From contig MU266347.1 in NCBI GenBank assembly GCA_021014945.1, forward strand, positions 1 to 64,000: a stretch of 64,000 nt of DNA. The letters are read 5' to 3'. Within the stretch, counting starts at the first letter, position 1, and every line of letters begins with the position of its first letter. Both the position numbers and the translations under genes were made by a program. Shown piece by piece: positions 23,622 to 35,617 of this stretch. Origin of the DNA: Leucogyrophana mollusca. Its lineage: Eukaryota; Basidiomycota; Agaricomycetes; Boletales. Under the pieces are notes generated by a model. That model had not been told where the DNA came from, ran no database searches, and saw only the letters and a list, made by a program, of their open reading frames with translations.

Positions 23622-25355
23622 CTATTCCGCGCTGACCTGCGGTTTCGCTTTGAAGAGGTAGTGACCGACGCCCCACCTGCAGCATAGTCAGCAAAGCTCG
23701 GCCTCTTGAGAGTATGTTACAGGGGATGGACTGACTCTTCGCCACCATTCAATGCAAAGAGCTCAGAGCAGGCCATGTAAAAGACGCGGAATCTGGACAG
23801 TATCAATTGATGTTGAAACGGACGTGTCACAAGTAGAACAGCACCTGTAGAATGCTTTTCTTCCCTCTTCTTTGCTGAGACCCTTGGCTTCGGCGTCGCT
23901 CTCCAACTCAGCGAGCCCTTTGGGGCCATTTCGATCTTGTTTCTTCAGCCAGTCTTCGAGGGTGCGGGAATAATGACGACCATTGATGTACCAACTTCTG
24001 ATGAGGGTCAGGTCCGACTGGAAATATGCCTGCGGGGAGTTGATAGTCAATTGGATTTCATTTCAACGCGTGATGGGGTCTTGGTACGGACGAAAAGGTC
24101 ATGAGAAGGCATCGTCCCTCCTAAAAAGTGACCTGCATCAGGGACCATGCAATGAATTGTAGCTTCCAATAACCAGCGCACCAGAGAAGAAAGTTTGCGC
24201 CATCCAGCCATCCCCTTCCTCAAAGTGATATGGAGTTGTCTTGTGGCAGAATATGTGGACAAAAAGCAAGGCGTCGTCTGGGTGCTCAGGGGAGGTTGGA
24301 CGTAACCAGGTTGATACTTTGCGGAAAAGCGTCTCGTAGTTTTTCATGTGTTCAAACATCTTACAGGTGATCCGATTTCTGTTAGTGCTCATGAGGATGC
24401 TGATGTACACCTACCTCAATAGATATGATACGGTCAAATCTGAGGGTGGTTTAGCACAGGGGTAATGGTATTAAACCAGCACGAACCGCTTTCCATCCTT
24501 GAAGTCGAACGTGTTCACGTCTGCAGTGACAATCTTAGGCGCAGGTGAGGAATACGAAAGGTGTCCCGAGTGAAGAAATTACTTGGACGTTGGTTATGCC
24601 TCTCGCCTTCGCAGTGGAGTCTATGTATGTTTTCTGCGTCGCAGAGTTGGACAATCCTGTGATGCGAGCCTTGGGATATTTCTACAATGTTTAGATGTTT
24701 AGTGGGTGGGTGTGCCACAGAGGCTGGTGAGACGCACTGCAGCGAGGTATAAAGAAAGACTACCCCACCCTGGAGGCTGTCAGTCAAGAATCACTTCCGG
24801 ATATAATATCGTATACCGCATCCAAGGTCCAAGATGTCGATGCCATCTTTCAACTGCGCTTTCTTGCAGTAACTTTCAAGCATGAGAACTTCGGCCTCCT
24901 CCAAGCTCTCCCTACCGGTGGGATATAAGCAAGAGGAATACTTTGCGAACGGGCCCAGACATGACATGATGAATTTGGTGGACACCTATCGAGCCCGAAC
25001 GCGTCAGTTAAATTGATAATCGTGACCAAGATGAGGGATAATGAGACAACGTGCTCGCCACAGGGTACTGACTTCGTAGTGTTGCTCATTGGCCTTGTGG
25101 GTCACGTCCGCAATGGTGTCACGGGCTCGGACCCCTTCTATCCATGCCATTTTGGCAGCATGGTTGGCCTCAAACGATCCATGCTCTATTTCGCGCAGTC
25201 TTTGGCGACAAAGCGCGCGAATGACCAGACGGAGGACAAAATCCGGAATCAAGCCCTGTGGAAACAATCACTTGTTGGAAGTAAGAGCCGGGAGACCAAT
25301 GTTCCACTACCTTGTCGAGGAGGTCATACCCAACCTGCAATGTACTTTCTAACAT
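23622..25355 (-). CDS. CFA-synthase/coclaurine-NMT-like SAM methyltransferase
   Basis: Minus-strand gene from ATG 25355 (MLESTLQVGYDLLDK) to TAG at 23622-23624, split into many short exons. SAM motif I is assembled across an intron as LDLGCG-WGSLSLYLAA. It is followed by ITGLSNSATQKTYIDS, then FDRIISIEMFEHMKNYETLF. Upstream, KFIMSCLGPFAKYSSCLYP and the Glu-rich LEEAEVLML are typical of cyclopropane-fatty-acid synthase folds. Downstream are FVHIFCHKTTPYHFEE and, at the end, WGVGHYLFKAKP. This set matches the fungal/plant coclaurine N-methyltransferase-like branch better than bacterial CFA synthases. The substrate cannot be told: it could be a lipid double bond or an amine. It is divergent from MDM31, 368 bp away. 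Confidence 0.78.
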
Positions 25356-25723
25356 CGTAGTCGTAGAGGAAGGTTAAAAGGTCTCATATTTTACTTCCCC
25401 TGCAGCTACTCATTTGACTGTGACAGGTCCGATCGTTAGAAAGAAGTAAGCGAGACATTCTGTAATTTTCGATTGAGTGCAGACTCGAAGCCGATCCCAA
25501 TGGCAAGCAGACAGAAGGGCCATCATTTCGAATTTTGGCGTCCAATTCCAAGGTTGGCCGAGAGACAATCATGCAAACCGAGGGTAAGGAGGAGGAAGAG
25601 CTCCGAGACTCGGGATTGTCGCATGGAGGATCGGCATGAGCGTGAGAACTTCTTTCCTCCTCAGGCGTGTCATGACGTCCACCTCATTTTTTGGTTGTGC
25701 TCTCGATCGGCCATGTTTCCAGC
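25356..25723. other. Bidirectional promoter region, methyltransferase/MDM31
   Basis: A 368-bp divergent spacer. No clear TATA box was seen for either gene. Nothing else was recognised. Confidence 0.35.
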
Positions 25724-28315
25724 ATGTCTCTGGCTCTCAAAAATATAAACCTCAGCCTTGCGAAGCGCTCGAGCGACTTGCTCCTTCGACACTCCAGTCG
25801 TGGCGCAGTCCAACCTGCTCTTGACCGCTACAGCACAATCCGATCGTTCTTCAAGCGGCAGATAGTCACACCCGCTTCAGGTGAGGCCCTCCAGCAAAGG
25901 CCTCATATACACGCGTCTCTGGGGCCTTTACAACATCACAGATGTCGCCGTGATATATCTTTGCACTTTGCGCAGCACGGTCGCTGGCAGAATCGGTTCG
26001 CACATTCAGAGGCTAACCGGGGGGACAAGACGAAGGGCTCCAGCTCCGTACACGAACAGGAGGCTAATGAAACTGGACTTCACAAGAACGACGGTTCCCC
26101 TCACCCAGCCGGAAACAGTGCCCATGGCCCACCACTCAATCTCGAGAACTATCCCCGGCTTTATCGAAGACTAGCTCTCTCGCTCTCCCATTTACATCGT
26201 CCGACTCGCGAGGACTTTCTAAAAGTCACCACCAACTTTTGGCAGCGCCTTCGAATCCGCTTCAAATGGTTTACTATTCGGTCATTTCGGAGGTTCAACG
26301 CAGACGATATATCTGCTTTCATAACATGGTTCCTGATGAGCCAAACATTGTGGATACTAGTCGGGACGTACGTTACCAGCCTTTCATAGGGTTTCGTTAG
26401 TTAACATGATCTTCTCTTATAGAACGACGTTCTTTTCTGTCATTTTTGCCACGGCTAACAGTCTGCGCTTGCAAGGTGGGGTGAATGCTATCTTTTGGTT
26501 TATTGTTCTGACAGCCGTCCTTAGAGCACGTCGCACGTGCTATCAGCAACTATTTAACCAGCGAGACAGGAGTCACCGTTATATTCGAATCAGCCATTGT
26601 TCCTAAATGGAAGGATTCACGCATCTCGTTCAAGAACGTGTATATATCCCGACGACCCATGTCTTCGTCCACGGCTTCTCGGCGTCGCAAGGCTGCTGGG
26701 CATAGGGCCGCGATAGGATACGACGTCAGCAGTCATCCCGCGTACAATGACTCGGGAGAAGACGAAGACGAGCCGGTCGAGAGCAATGCTGAAGAGGATG
26801 TCAATTACTCTATGTTCGATCTGAATGTAGACTCTATCGACGTCACTTTATCCCTCCAGCGGTGGTTGAACGGAAAGGGTCTGGTTGAGGATGCCGTCAT
26901 CAAGGGCGTGCGTGGTGTGCTAGGCAAGTGGTGATGCGTGGCGAGCCTCGCTTCCTTGTTTGCTTATGCGCTGTCCAATTCAGACCGGCGGTCAGTATTC
27001 TGGGATCCTGAACACCCACTTGATCCCGCGACCTTTCGCCATGTCGAACAACCAGGGGACTTTGAACTAAATTCGCTTCAATTTGAAGACGTCTTGCTCA
27101 CCGTGTACCAACCGGGTGACTTCAGGCCATATACGGCTTCAATATTCCGAGCAGATATACGAACATTTAGGAAACAGTGGCTATTCTACGATTTTCTCTG
27201 CGCTGAAAACGTAGTTGGCCAGTTCGACAACTGCCTGTTTAGCTTACACAAACCCCAAAGCATTGGCAGAACTACGGACCAAGACCTGAAAGATGGGAAG
27301 TGGTCTCGTATGGTAAGCGTGTCCGTGACTCTGAAATGCTTTCAGTACTCACTTGCAAACTACAGTCGAGAATCCGCATTGATGGCGTCAACATCGATCA
27401 TCTACAAAATTCCACCACCCAAGAAGGTCCCATTTCTTGGATTACCTCCGGGAAAGTGGACGCTGTCCTCGACATCAAGTTCCCTCGCGATCCAGAGGAT
27501 GAATTTGCCTTTAACGCCATCTTAGGGGAACTGGCGGATGCTATAACAACCGCTGCCTCGGCTTCCCTCTCCATCGAACGTATACCCGGTCAGAGGGAGC
27601 TTGCAAAGCCTCCCTTGACAGCCCCGTCGACTGACGATACGAGCCAGACCGCTGATGTTCCGAGAGTTGTGATCGACATAGATCTCAGATTTAGAGACTT
27701 GAAAGCTGCTGTGCCGTTGTTCACGCAGGATCTTTCATACGTGAACAGCGCTCTAATACGGCCTATCGTTGCTTTTATGAAGTCAGTATGACCCTCGTGC
27801 TAGTGCAGCGAAAAGCTGATGTGTTTATAGTGCACACCATACCCTGGTACCCATCCATTGCAAAGTGGTCAAGAATCTGAGCGATTTTGATGGAGCTTGG
27901 ACGGTAAGTCCTGGTTGTGTTTACGCTGTCTCATTCAACTCATGGATCACATAACAGATGTGGGAAAGTAAGATATCATTTCTCATTCCTTTTGACCTGT
28001 ACTAAATTTATTGTCCTTCAAGCGGGCCTCATGGATGAAATTTCACAAAAGGTACGTATCAGGCTTCGACTCGCGCTACATGTGACCAACTATTGTCTGC
28101 ACCAGACCTATGATGCTTTAGCATTCCACGTCTCACAGGTCAACCTTAACCGACGCGTTAAAGCTGTCAGCATATGGAGCCTGCAGATGACGGCCAGCGC
28201 GATGTTGTCCGCTCTGCGGAACCTAGTGGACCCGATGGCGGTTCAAGTACGAGAGCTACGAGAGCTTTACTATGTGAACGGGGTGCCATATGAGGCACTC
28301 GTCCCGGGGCCATAG
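25724..28315 (+). CDS. MDM31: Mitochondrial inner-membrane protein Mdm31/Mdm32
   Basis: Starts at ATG 25724 (MSLALKNINLSLAKRSSDLL), an Arg/Lys/Ser-rich, acid-free N-terminus typical of a mitochondrial presequence. The first membrane segment is FITWFLMSQTLWILVGTTTF. The family core follows: TVIFESAIVPKWKDSRISF, KNVYISRRP, then YSMFDLNVDSIDVTLSLQRW and GLVEDAVIKGVRGVL. Further on are VLLTVYQPGDFRPYTASIFR, RFRDLKAAVPLFT and ALIRPIVAFMNAH. It ends NGVPYEALVPGP with the stop at 28315. Mdm31 and Mdm32 are paired inner-membrane proteins needed for mitochondrial shape and nucleoid stability, linked to lipid homeostasis. The sequence does not let me choose firmly between the two. A small Glu-rich insertion follows SRRP (about 26.67-26.8 kb). 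Confidence 0.85.
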
Positions 28316-28757
28316 CTGTTTATCTGGCAGCTGACTTCTATGATATCACCTATCACCTCACTTAAAAATATTCCTCCGCGTCGGCAGGGATTTTCACTAA
28401 ATGAAGAGCACGCCACCCCGTCCTCCGTGTCAGTGGTATGTTGTCTCCCCATGGGGAAATTGTGATGCTTCCCATTCTACCACGCAGTGATAAACTATGG
28501 CGGACATTGACGCCATAATGCGTTGTTCTCATCATGGGATGTGCGGATAACGGCACAAAAGGGGATTCCGTCACGATTTACTCGATCCGTGCTATTTTGG
28601 ATACTTCGGCGTCCAAACCACCTAATCATGAGTTCAAGGGAGTGCGGCTGGGTGCTTCGTGTGATCGTGGTATCTGGACGCCGGACTCCAATGACGAGTA
28701 TAAGTTCTAACCTCCCAAATCCCTCACCCCTTGGTGGCTATCTCGCCGGGTCCTTCT
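28316..28757. other. Intergenic, MDM31 to sugar transporter 1
   Basis: About 440 bp of spacer. No supported gene, repeat or strong TATA box was seen. Confidence 0.35.
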
Positions 28758-31666
28758 ATGAGTTTACACACTACCGCTTCCGCGCCTTCGAGGTATTCCT
28801 CAACATCCAATGAGAAAGGTGATGGTGATGAGAGCAGGGAGGAGCGTATTAATGATTGGTCTGGTTTGAACCTGGCGGAGATGGAGGGCCGTGTTGGTTT
28901 CAAGGGGCTCTTCCAGAACAAATTCGTGTGAGTGGCCAAAGGAGCATCCGCTTTCATTGCAGACTGACGAGCGGACGCACATTTTCTTTGCTCGATGCAA
29001 CAGGTCGGGTGTGGCTATGTTTGCGACACTCGGAGGATTCGTGAGTGATTGTTGTTCAAGATGAGATGTAAACCGATTCGTCACCTTCTATACATCACAA
29101 CGGAACATAGCTTTTTGGTTATGATCAGGTTGGTTCTCAGCCTCGGCCTCAGAATACGGTTAGTTGACAATGTGCAAGGGAGTTGTTAGCAATGTGCTTG
29201 CCATCGAATCGTTTGGCGCAGCGTTTCCAGAAATATATTCTGATGCCTCTTTGAAGGTAAGTGAATGATGATTAACGTTTTGTTGTTTTTTCACATCTTC
29301 CCTCATAGGGGTGGTATGTTTCAACTCTCCTGATAAGTTCGTCGCGCGTTGAACCAGATTATTACGGTTGTCGCTAACGCGGCGTCATTGTTTAGCTGCC
29401 TGGCTCGGTTCTCTCCTCAATGGCCCCGTTTGTGACAAAGTACGTCGCTGGTATGCCACCGATTTACCAGAATTAATGCAATGGTGTAGATTGGGCGGAG
29501 GAGAGATATCATGTGCCTTGTTGTCATCTTCCTCTTTGGTAGTGCCTTACAGACAGGTGCAACGGCTTCGGGTGAGTCTGTTGTGTCGACAATGCTCTAC
29601 AAACCGGTTCCTAATTGCATGCCTAGCTTATCTATTTGGAGGTAGAGCCGTTGCCGGAATTGCGGTTGGCGCCTTGACCCATGTCGTTCCAATGTACCTG
29701 GCTGAAATATCTAGTGCAAACATCCGGGGAGCATTGGTTGCACTCCAGCAAGTAGCAATTACATTCGGTGTACGTCCCTTGACTACGCTGTGTTCATTGG
29801 TTGCTGATAGCTGTATTCAGATTCTTGTCAGCTGTAAATCCTTTATCTCTTACCTTCTCTCATGGCCTAAACACCACTCCCTCCAGACTGGATTGCTTAC
29901 GGGACATCCCATATCGGTGGGACTCGCTGCGCACCTGAAATACCCTACTCCGGTCCCCTTTTGAACGGCAGTCCTACTTTCGACCCGTTTAACGATGTCC
30001 CTGCCGGCGGCTGTACAGGACAGACACAGGCTTCATGGTTGGTTTTATCATGTCCCTCCCTTCCGCACCTGGTACTTAATGACATTAAATAGGAGAATCC
30101 CAGTGGGCGTACAGATGTTCCCCGCCTTAGTGAGCAAAGATCCGCGACTTGTAAAGGAGCATTTCTGATGGGGTCGGACAGTGCCTCGGGTTTGGCATGA
30201 TATTCATGCCCTACTCTCCCCGTTGGCTTATGGAAAAGGGACGGGATGACGAGGCTATTCAAACTTTGTCTCGTCTTCGCTGTAAACCGGCGGATGCGCT
30301 GTCCGTGCGCTTCGAATATTTGGAGATCAAAGCCGAAATCCAATACACCAGAGAGGCAAGAGAAGCAGCGTACCCGAATGCTGGACGCGTCAGGCACCTT
30401 GTCAACAACTATTTGATGCTTGTTTCGAGTTGGCCAAAGTTCAAGCGTCTCGCCGTCGGATGTCTCGCCATGTTTTACCAGCAATTTGTGGTCGGTATTA
30501 TCGTGCTGAACCCGATTACCTTACGAACTCACGACGAATTTGCAGGGCTGTAATGTACGTTAAAAATTATACATGAGCAATGTCCTTGGTTCACATGTGC
30601 TTATGTTTGGTACGTGTTAGGCAATTATCTATTATGCTCCTACCAGTGAGTTTGTGTATACCTCTTGGCCGCCTCCTCGGCTCATTGATAAATACCTCTG
30701 TAGTCTTTGGTCAACTGGGACTGAACCCGAACACAACTTCCTTGCTTGCTACCGGCGTTTATGGAGTGGTCAATGTATGCCCGTACATTCTTTTGGTGTT
30801 AATCGAACTCATGGATGTTGGTTGCCCCCAGTTCCTTTTCACATTTCCAGCTGTTTTTCTCCTGGACAGCGCGGGCAGGCGCCCACTCCTTATGTGCGGT
30901 GCTGCTGGTTGTTTCGTGGCTCTGGTCGTAGTAGGTTCCCTGGTTGCCGCTTTCAGCACGGATTGGCTCAGTCATCCTACCGCTGGGCGCGCGGCGATCG
31001 GTGAGAGTGACACCTGGCATGATCTAACTCGAAAACGCTAACCGTTTGGATAGCATTCATATTCCTGTACGACGTCAACTTTTGCTACTCTTGGGGCCCA
31101 ATTGGATGGGGTGCGAGTTCCTTTGTCGATTGCGCCTTCTGACGACTGATATCTCCCTGTCGAACCCCAACAGTCTTGCCGAGTGAAATCTTCCCCTTGC
31201 ATCTGCGGTCGACTGGGATCTCGATCGCGGTTTCGACCGCCTGGATGGCAAACTTGTGCGTCCTTGGTGTTTCACGTTGTCTCCACCGGAAGTAACTCAT
31301 ATCGCTGTCCAGCATCATTGGCCTCGTATCCCCGATGATGTTAACCCAGATTGCAGACGGAGGAACGTACTACTTCTTTGCTGGTTTCGCCGCGTTGGCT
31401 TTCTTCACTACCTGTGAGTCTTGTCGTTTTACTCTATATTGAACCTCCTGACAATACTGGACAGTGTTCTTCATCCCAGAAACGCGAGGCAGGGTGAGTT
31501 ATATGGGGGGCTCTTCCTGGTCTATTGCTGACGCTACACCCAATTCTAGACCCTTGAGGAAATGAATGCTGCATTCGGAGACCACGCGACTGACAAGGAA
31601 CGAGAGCGGATGGAGGCCATATGTCGTGACCTCGGACTGCCGGAAAAAGCTTTACTCGCAGCTTGA
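28758..31666 (+). CDS. MFS sugar transporter, tandem copy 1
   Basis: Intron-rich gene for a 12-helix major facilitator of the sugar/H+ symporter family (PF00083 type). The first ATG in frame is 28758. The cytosolic N-terminus contains the SGLNLAEMEG and GLFQNKFV elements shared with copy 2. Family signatures in order: GGFLFGYDQG, IGRRRDIM after helix 2, VGALTHVVPMYLAEISSA, SHIGGTRCAPEIPYSGP, SPRWLMEKGR (usual PESPRWL site), AIIYYAPT, SAGRRPLLM and FFIPETRGRTLEEM. The C-terminus is KERERMEAICRDLGLPEKAL. Exon junctions check in phase where tested, such as Y-WIAYG across the intron near 29.88 kb, so it looks intact. By family it imports a hexose or related polyol at the plasma membrane. The substrate cannot be assigned. 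Confidence 0.85.
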
Positions 31667-32242
31667 TTTGCGTTCACGTCCAATCCAGACCTATAATCGT
31701 ACAATCTGTTTTCTTGTGTCTCTGCTTACCATAATTTGCCATCGATAATGGCACGCTGAGCGCCAAGTAGGACTAGGTAGGACCAAGGGAGCAGGTGAAA
31801 CGCGAGTCAATGACGGAGCCTTTGTGTACATCCCATTGCCAACTTAGCCTGATCTCTTTACCAGACACCGGGACCCCTCGTGATAGCATGATTGGCGAGC
31901 TCCTTGGGGGCCTTTTTATGGTTCACATTACCTGTCCACTGTTTCCATCGACGTCGTGCCACCATGGGTGACCGGGAATAAGCCGATGGAGACAGCATGG
32001 TGCTCCGCAATAACCCGTTTAACGTATGTCATTTTCTGTAAAACATGAGGTCGAGAAAGCGGGGCTAAGGGGCGGCTAATATATGGCCGCGTGATCATGT
32101 TAACCGGCGACCGAGGTGCTCGGGTATAATGATGTCTTTCGAAACGACTCCAAACCCACCGAGCCTATAAATTATGGCCGTCCGAATATCCCGTCCCTTC
32201 GCGACCAGCTCACAGAACCCTCAGTATACCAGGCTGCCTACG
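31667..32242. other. Spacer between tandem sugar transporters
   Basis: About 0.5 kb between the two transporter genes. It holds no gene fragments of a third copy that I can see. A TATA-like box lies near its right end and is listed separately. Confidence 0.4.
32166..32172 (+). promoter_or_regulatory. TATA box of sugar transporter copy 2
   Basis: The sequence TATAAAT lies 2-8 bases before an ATG at 32174. If it works as a TATA box, transcription starts roughly 30 bases downstream. This excludes the 32174 ATG and favours the next in-frame ATG at 32243. Confidence 0.5.
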
Positions 32243-35124
32243 ATGCCTTCAACGAGCTCACGATATTCCACGACATCAAATCCTAAAGATGATGAAGAGG
32301 ACACCAGGGAGGAGCAAATCCATGATTGGTCTGGGCTAAATCTAGCACAGATGGAGGGTCATGTTGGCTTTAGAGGGCTATTTCAGAACAAATTTGTGTG
32401 AGTGGTCACAGGGAGACCTTTTTCGTTACAGACGAATGTGACGCGCGAACGCGCTTTCCGCGTTTTTAATACCATAGGTTGGGTGTAACATGCTTTGCGA
32501 CGCTCGGAGGATTCGTGAGTGGTTAATAATGAGAGGACACAAACAGGCTCACCAGTTTTCCATTCCGTGATCAAACGTAGCTATTCGGCTACGATCAGGT
32601 TAGCTTTACTGGCTCATAGGACAAGGAGCAAACGGATGACCTGCAATATTTGGCAGGGAGTTGTTGGCAATGTTCTCGCCATCGAGTCATTCGGTGCAGC
32701 GTTCCCAAAGATATATATGGACGCGTCTTTGAAGGTACAGAAACTAGTTGGTAATAATCTCTTTTCTAATAACATAGGGTCATAGGGGTGGTTTGTCTCG
32801 ACACTCCTGTTAGGTTGGTCCCCGATTGAAACGGCACCTCACACTCACGCTGAAGTACCATAACCTCGATTAGCTGCATGGTTTGGTTCGCTTCTTAACG
32901 GCCCAATATGCGATAAGGTGGGTTGCCCGTCACTTAGATCTTGTGGTGGCTGATGAAGAGCTGTAGATCGGGCGACGGAGAGATATTATGTGCAACGTTG
33001 TAATCTTTCTCCTGGGTAGCGCCCTACAGACAGGCGCGACATCTCCTGGTAAATCTAATCCCTTGGGAAAGCATCTGCATCCCGGGTCTTAATCACAATT
33101 ATAGCGTACTTGTTTGGCGGCAGAGCGGTTGCGGGGCTTTCAGTTGGAGCCCTGACTCACGTCGTTCCGATGTATTTGGCCGAAATATCAAGCGCAAATG
33201 TTCGAGGATCACTAGTCGCACTGCAGCAACTATCAATAACTATGGGTGTATGTCCTTCATGCCATGGTTTTCTATGGATGAACGCTGACGGCAAACATCC
33301 AGATCCTCGTCAGTTGTAAGTCTGAGTCTGCACGAACCTCGCCCTCGATAAACATAGTTTTCCTAGATTGGATCGCTTATGGGACGTCGCATATCGGTGG
33401 AACTCGCTGTGCGCCTGAAATACCCTACTCTGGACCCCTTCTCAACGGCAGTCCTACTTTTGACCCGTTTAACGATGTCCCTGCTGGCGGTTGCACAGGA
33501 CAAACACAGGCTTCATGGTTAGTATGAATACTTTCGCCTTTTCCCGTACTAACTGTAACATCAATGGAGGAGAATCCCAGTTGGCCTGCAAATGTTTCCG
33601 GCTCTAGTAAGCACGATATCCGTGTTTTTTGAGGGTAGCTTTCTGATGATGGGGTAGTGCCTCGGCTTTGGAATGATGTTCATGCCCTACTCTCCCCGTT
33701 GGCTTATGGAACAAGGACGAGAGGAGGAGGCTATTGAAACACTCTCCTTGTTGCGTCGCAAGCCTGCTGATGAGCTTTCCGTTCGATTCGAATTCCTAGA
33801 GATCAAGGCCGAAATCCGATATGCCAGGGAAGCACGGCAGGCGGCATACCCGAATGCTGGACGCGTCAAGCATCTTCTGAACAACTATCTCATGCTTGTG
33901 TCGAGCTGGCCGAAGTTTAAACGTCTCGCCATCGGATGTCTAGTCATGTTTTATCAGCAATTTATGGTATGCAGTTTTGCCGGATGCTCATCATCTTACT
34001 CACGATCAAGACTTTCAGGGCTGTAACGTGAGTTGGTCTTCGTTATTTTAGCCAATTCAGGCGTGCTCATTCCATGTAACAGGCAATCATCTACTATGCT
34101 CCGACCAGTGAGTTACTATGTTTTGTCATGCGTGGAGTTCAGCTCTTATACCGCTCCAGTTTTCGGACAGTTAGGACTAAATCCAAATACGACGTCTTTG
34201 CTTGCCACTGGAGTGTACGGGATAGTCAATGTATGTCTATCAAACTCTCTGCTCGCCTGAGTCGAGCTGAATGATCGTGGCTGTCACTAGACTCTTTCGA
34301 CATTGCCAGCTGTTGTTCTTCTCGATAGCGTAGGCAGGCGTCCGCTCTTGATGTGCGGTGCTGCCGGCTGCTTCGTATCCCTAGTTATTGTAGGCTCTCT
34401 CGTCGCTGCCTTTGGCACTGATTGGCCAGCTCATCCTACGGCTGGGCGCGCAGCCATTGGTAAGTGGGAAACCCAAAGGCTTTGCCTTTGGCATGCTAAC
34501 AGCGGGAATAGCATTTGTTTTCTTGTACGATGTTAACTTTTCCTACTCTTGGGCCCCGATCGGATGGGGTACGAGTTTCCGTTCTGGCCCTATCATCCGA
34601 TTGCTGACAAACGTTCGTTGTGCCCCTGACAGTTCTGCCGAGCGAAATCTTCCCATTGCATCTGCGATCCACCGGTATCTCGATCACAACATCGACGACT
34701 TGGATGGCAAACTTGTGCGTCCCCAGTGTTTGGAGCCGTTCTCACAGGGACTGACACGCCTCTGTCCAGTGTCATTGGCCTTGTCTCCCCAATAATGTTA
34801 ACCAAACTTGCACATGGAGGTACTTACTACTTCTTTGCTGGGTTTGCCGTCTTGGCTTTCTTCACCACCCGTGAGTCCTGGTTCTTTTCTTCATGTGCGC
34901 TACACCTCATGATGTGATGTAGTGTTCTTCATCCCCGAAACTCGGGGCAGAGTATGTTTTTCTACGAAGTTCTTTTCCTTATCCACGCGCTGAACCCATT
35001 TTTCTAGACCCTCGAAGAGATGGATGCTGCATTTGGCGATAATGCGACTGACAAGGAACGAGAGCGGATGGAGTCTATATGCCGCGACCTTGGGCTGCCA
35101 GAAAGAGCTTTGCTTGCCGCTTGA
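32243..35124 (+). CDS. MFS sugar transporter, tandem copy 2
   Basis: Paralogue of the transporter just upstream, same strand and same exon order. Landmarks are conserved: GLNLAQMEG, GGFLFGYDQ, IGRRRDIM, VGALTHVVPMYLAEISSA, SPRWLMEQGR, VGRRPLLM, VLPSEIFPLHLRSTGISI and FFIPETRGR. The tail again reads ERERMESICRDLGLPE. An in-frame ATG at 32174 would add 23 residues. I chose 32243 because it aligns with the copy 1 start and because a TATA box sits directly before 32174. Introns differ in sequence while exons are strongly alike, pointing to a tandem duplication that is not very recent. No break was found. Differences between the copies in the exofacial loop and in the helix 10 segment (ITTSTTWM against IAVSTAWM) could change affinity; this is inference. 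Confidence 0.83.
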
Positions 35125-35617
35125 TTGGCGGATCCACGCCGAGCGCTGACGATGCAACAATCATCATAATAGCAAAGCCGATCAGAAAAGCCGTAACTAC
35201 TGGCCCAATGAACAATGGGATGTAGTTACCCCCAGAAGGGCATGCAACCCGGATGCAACTTTAAGTGTAAGTACAACTGCTTAGGCAGACTGCGTAATTT
35301 CTGGCCGGTCAGTCACCTGAGTAGCGAGCGAGGATTGCTTTGAAGTCAAGACTGAACCCAGGGATAGACAAGCAAACGCTGCGCCCATATATCCAGGTCG
35401 TAGTAGTACAAGATAATCAGAGGGAAAAGTTGGAAACGTAAAGTCAAGCTAGTAAATGATTGAAATAGTACCCTGCTCCCCGATTGCGGCAATATACATC
35501 TCCGAGGCCACCTATGCAATCAGCGGCTCTAGATAGCCATGGTCGAGCCATCTTCGGGCTGGGACTGTGGTTACTGGTCACTTGTGCAAAAGTCGAGGAA
35601 GAGTCACTCACGATTCC
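35125..35617. other. Convergent intergenic region
   Basis: About 490 bp between the end of transporter copy 2 and the stop of the minus-strand repeat gene. No further repeat unit of the neighbouring array was recognised beyond 35618. Nothing else was seen. Confidence 0.4.

Noticed and set aside
15891..25355. BTA1, ELL and the CFA-like methyltransferase as a lipid biosynthetic cluster
   Set aside because: ELL lies between them, orientations differ, and no transporter or regulator ties them together. Proximity alone is not enough.
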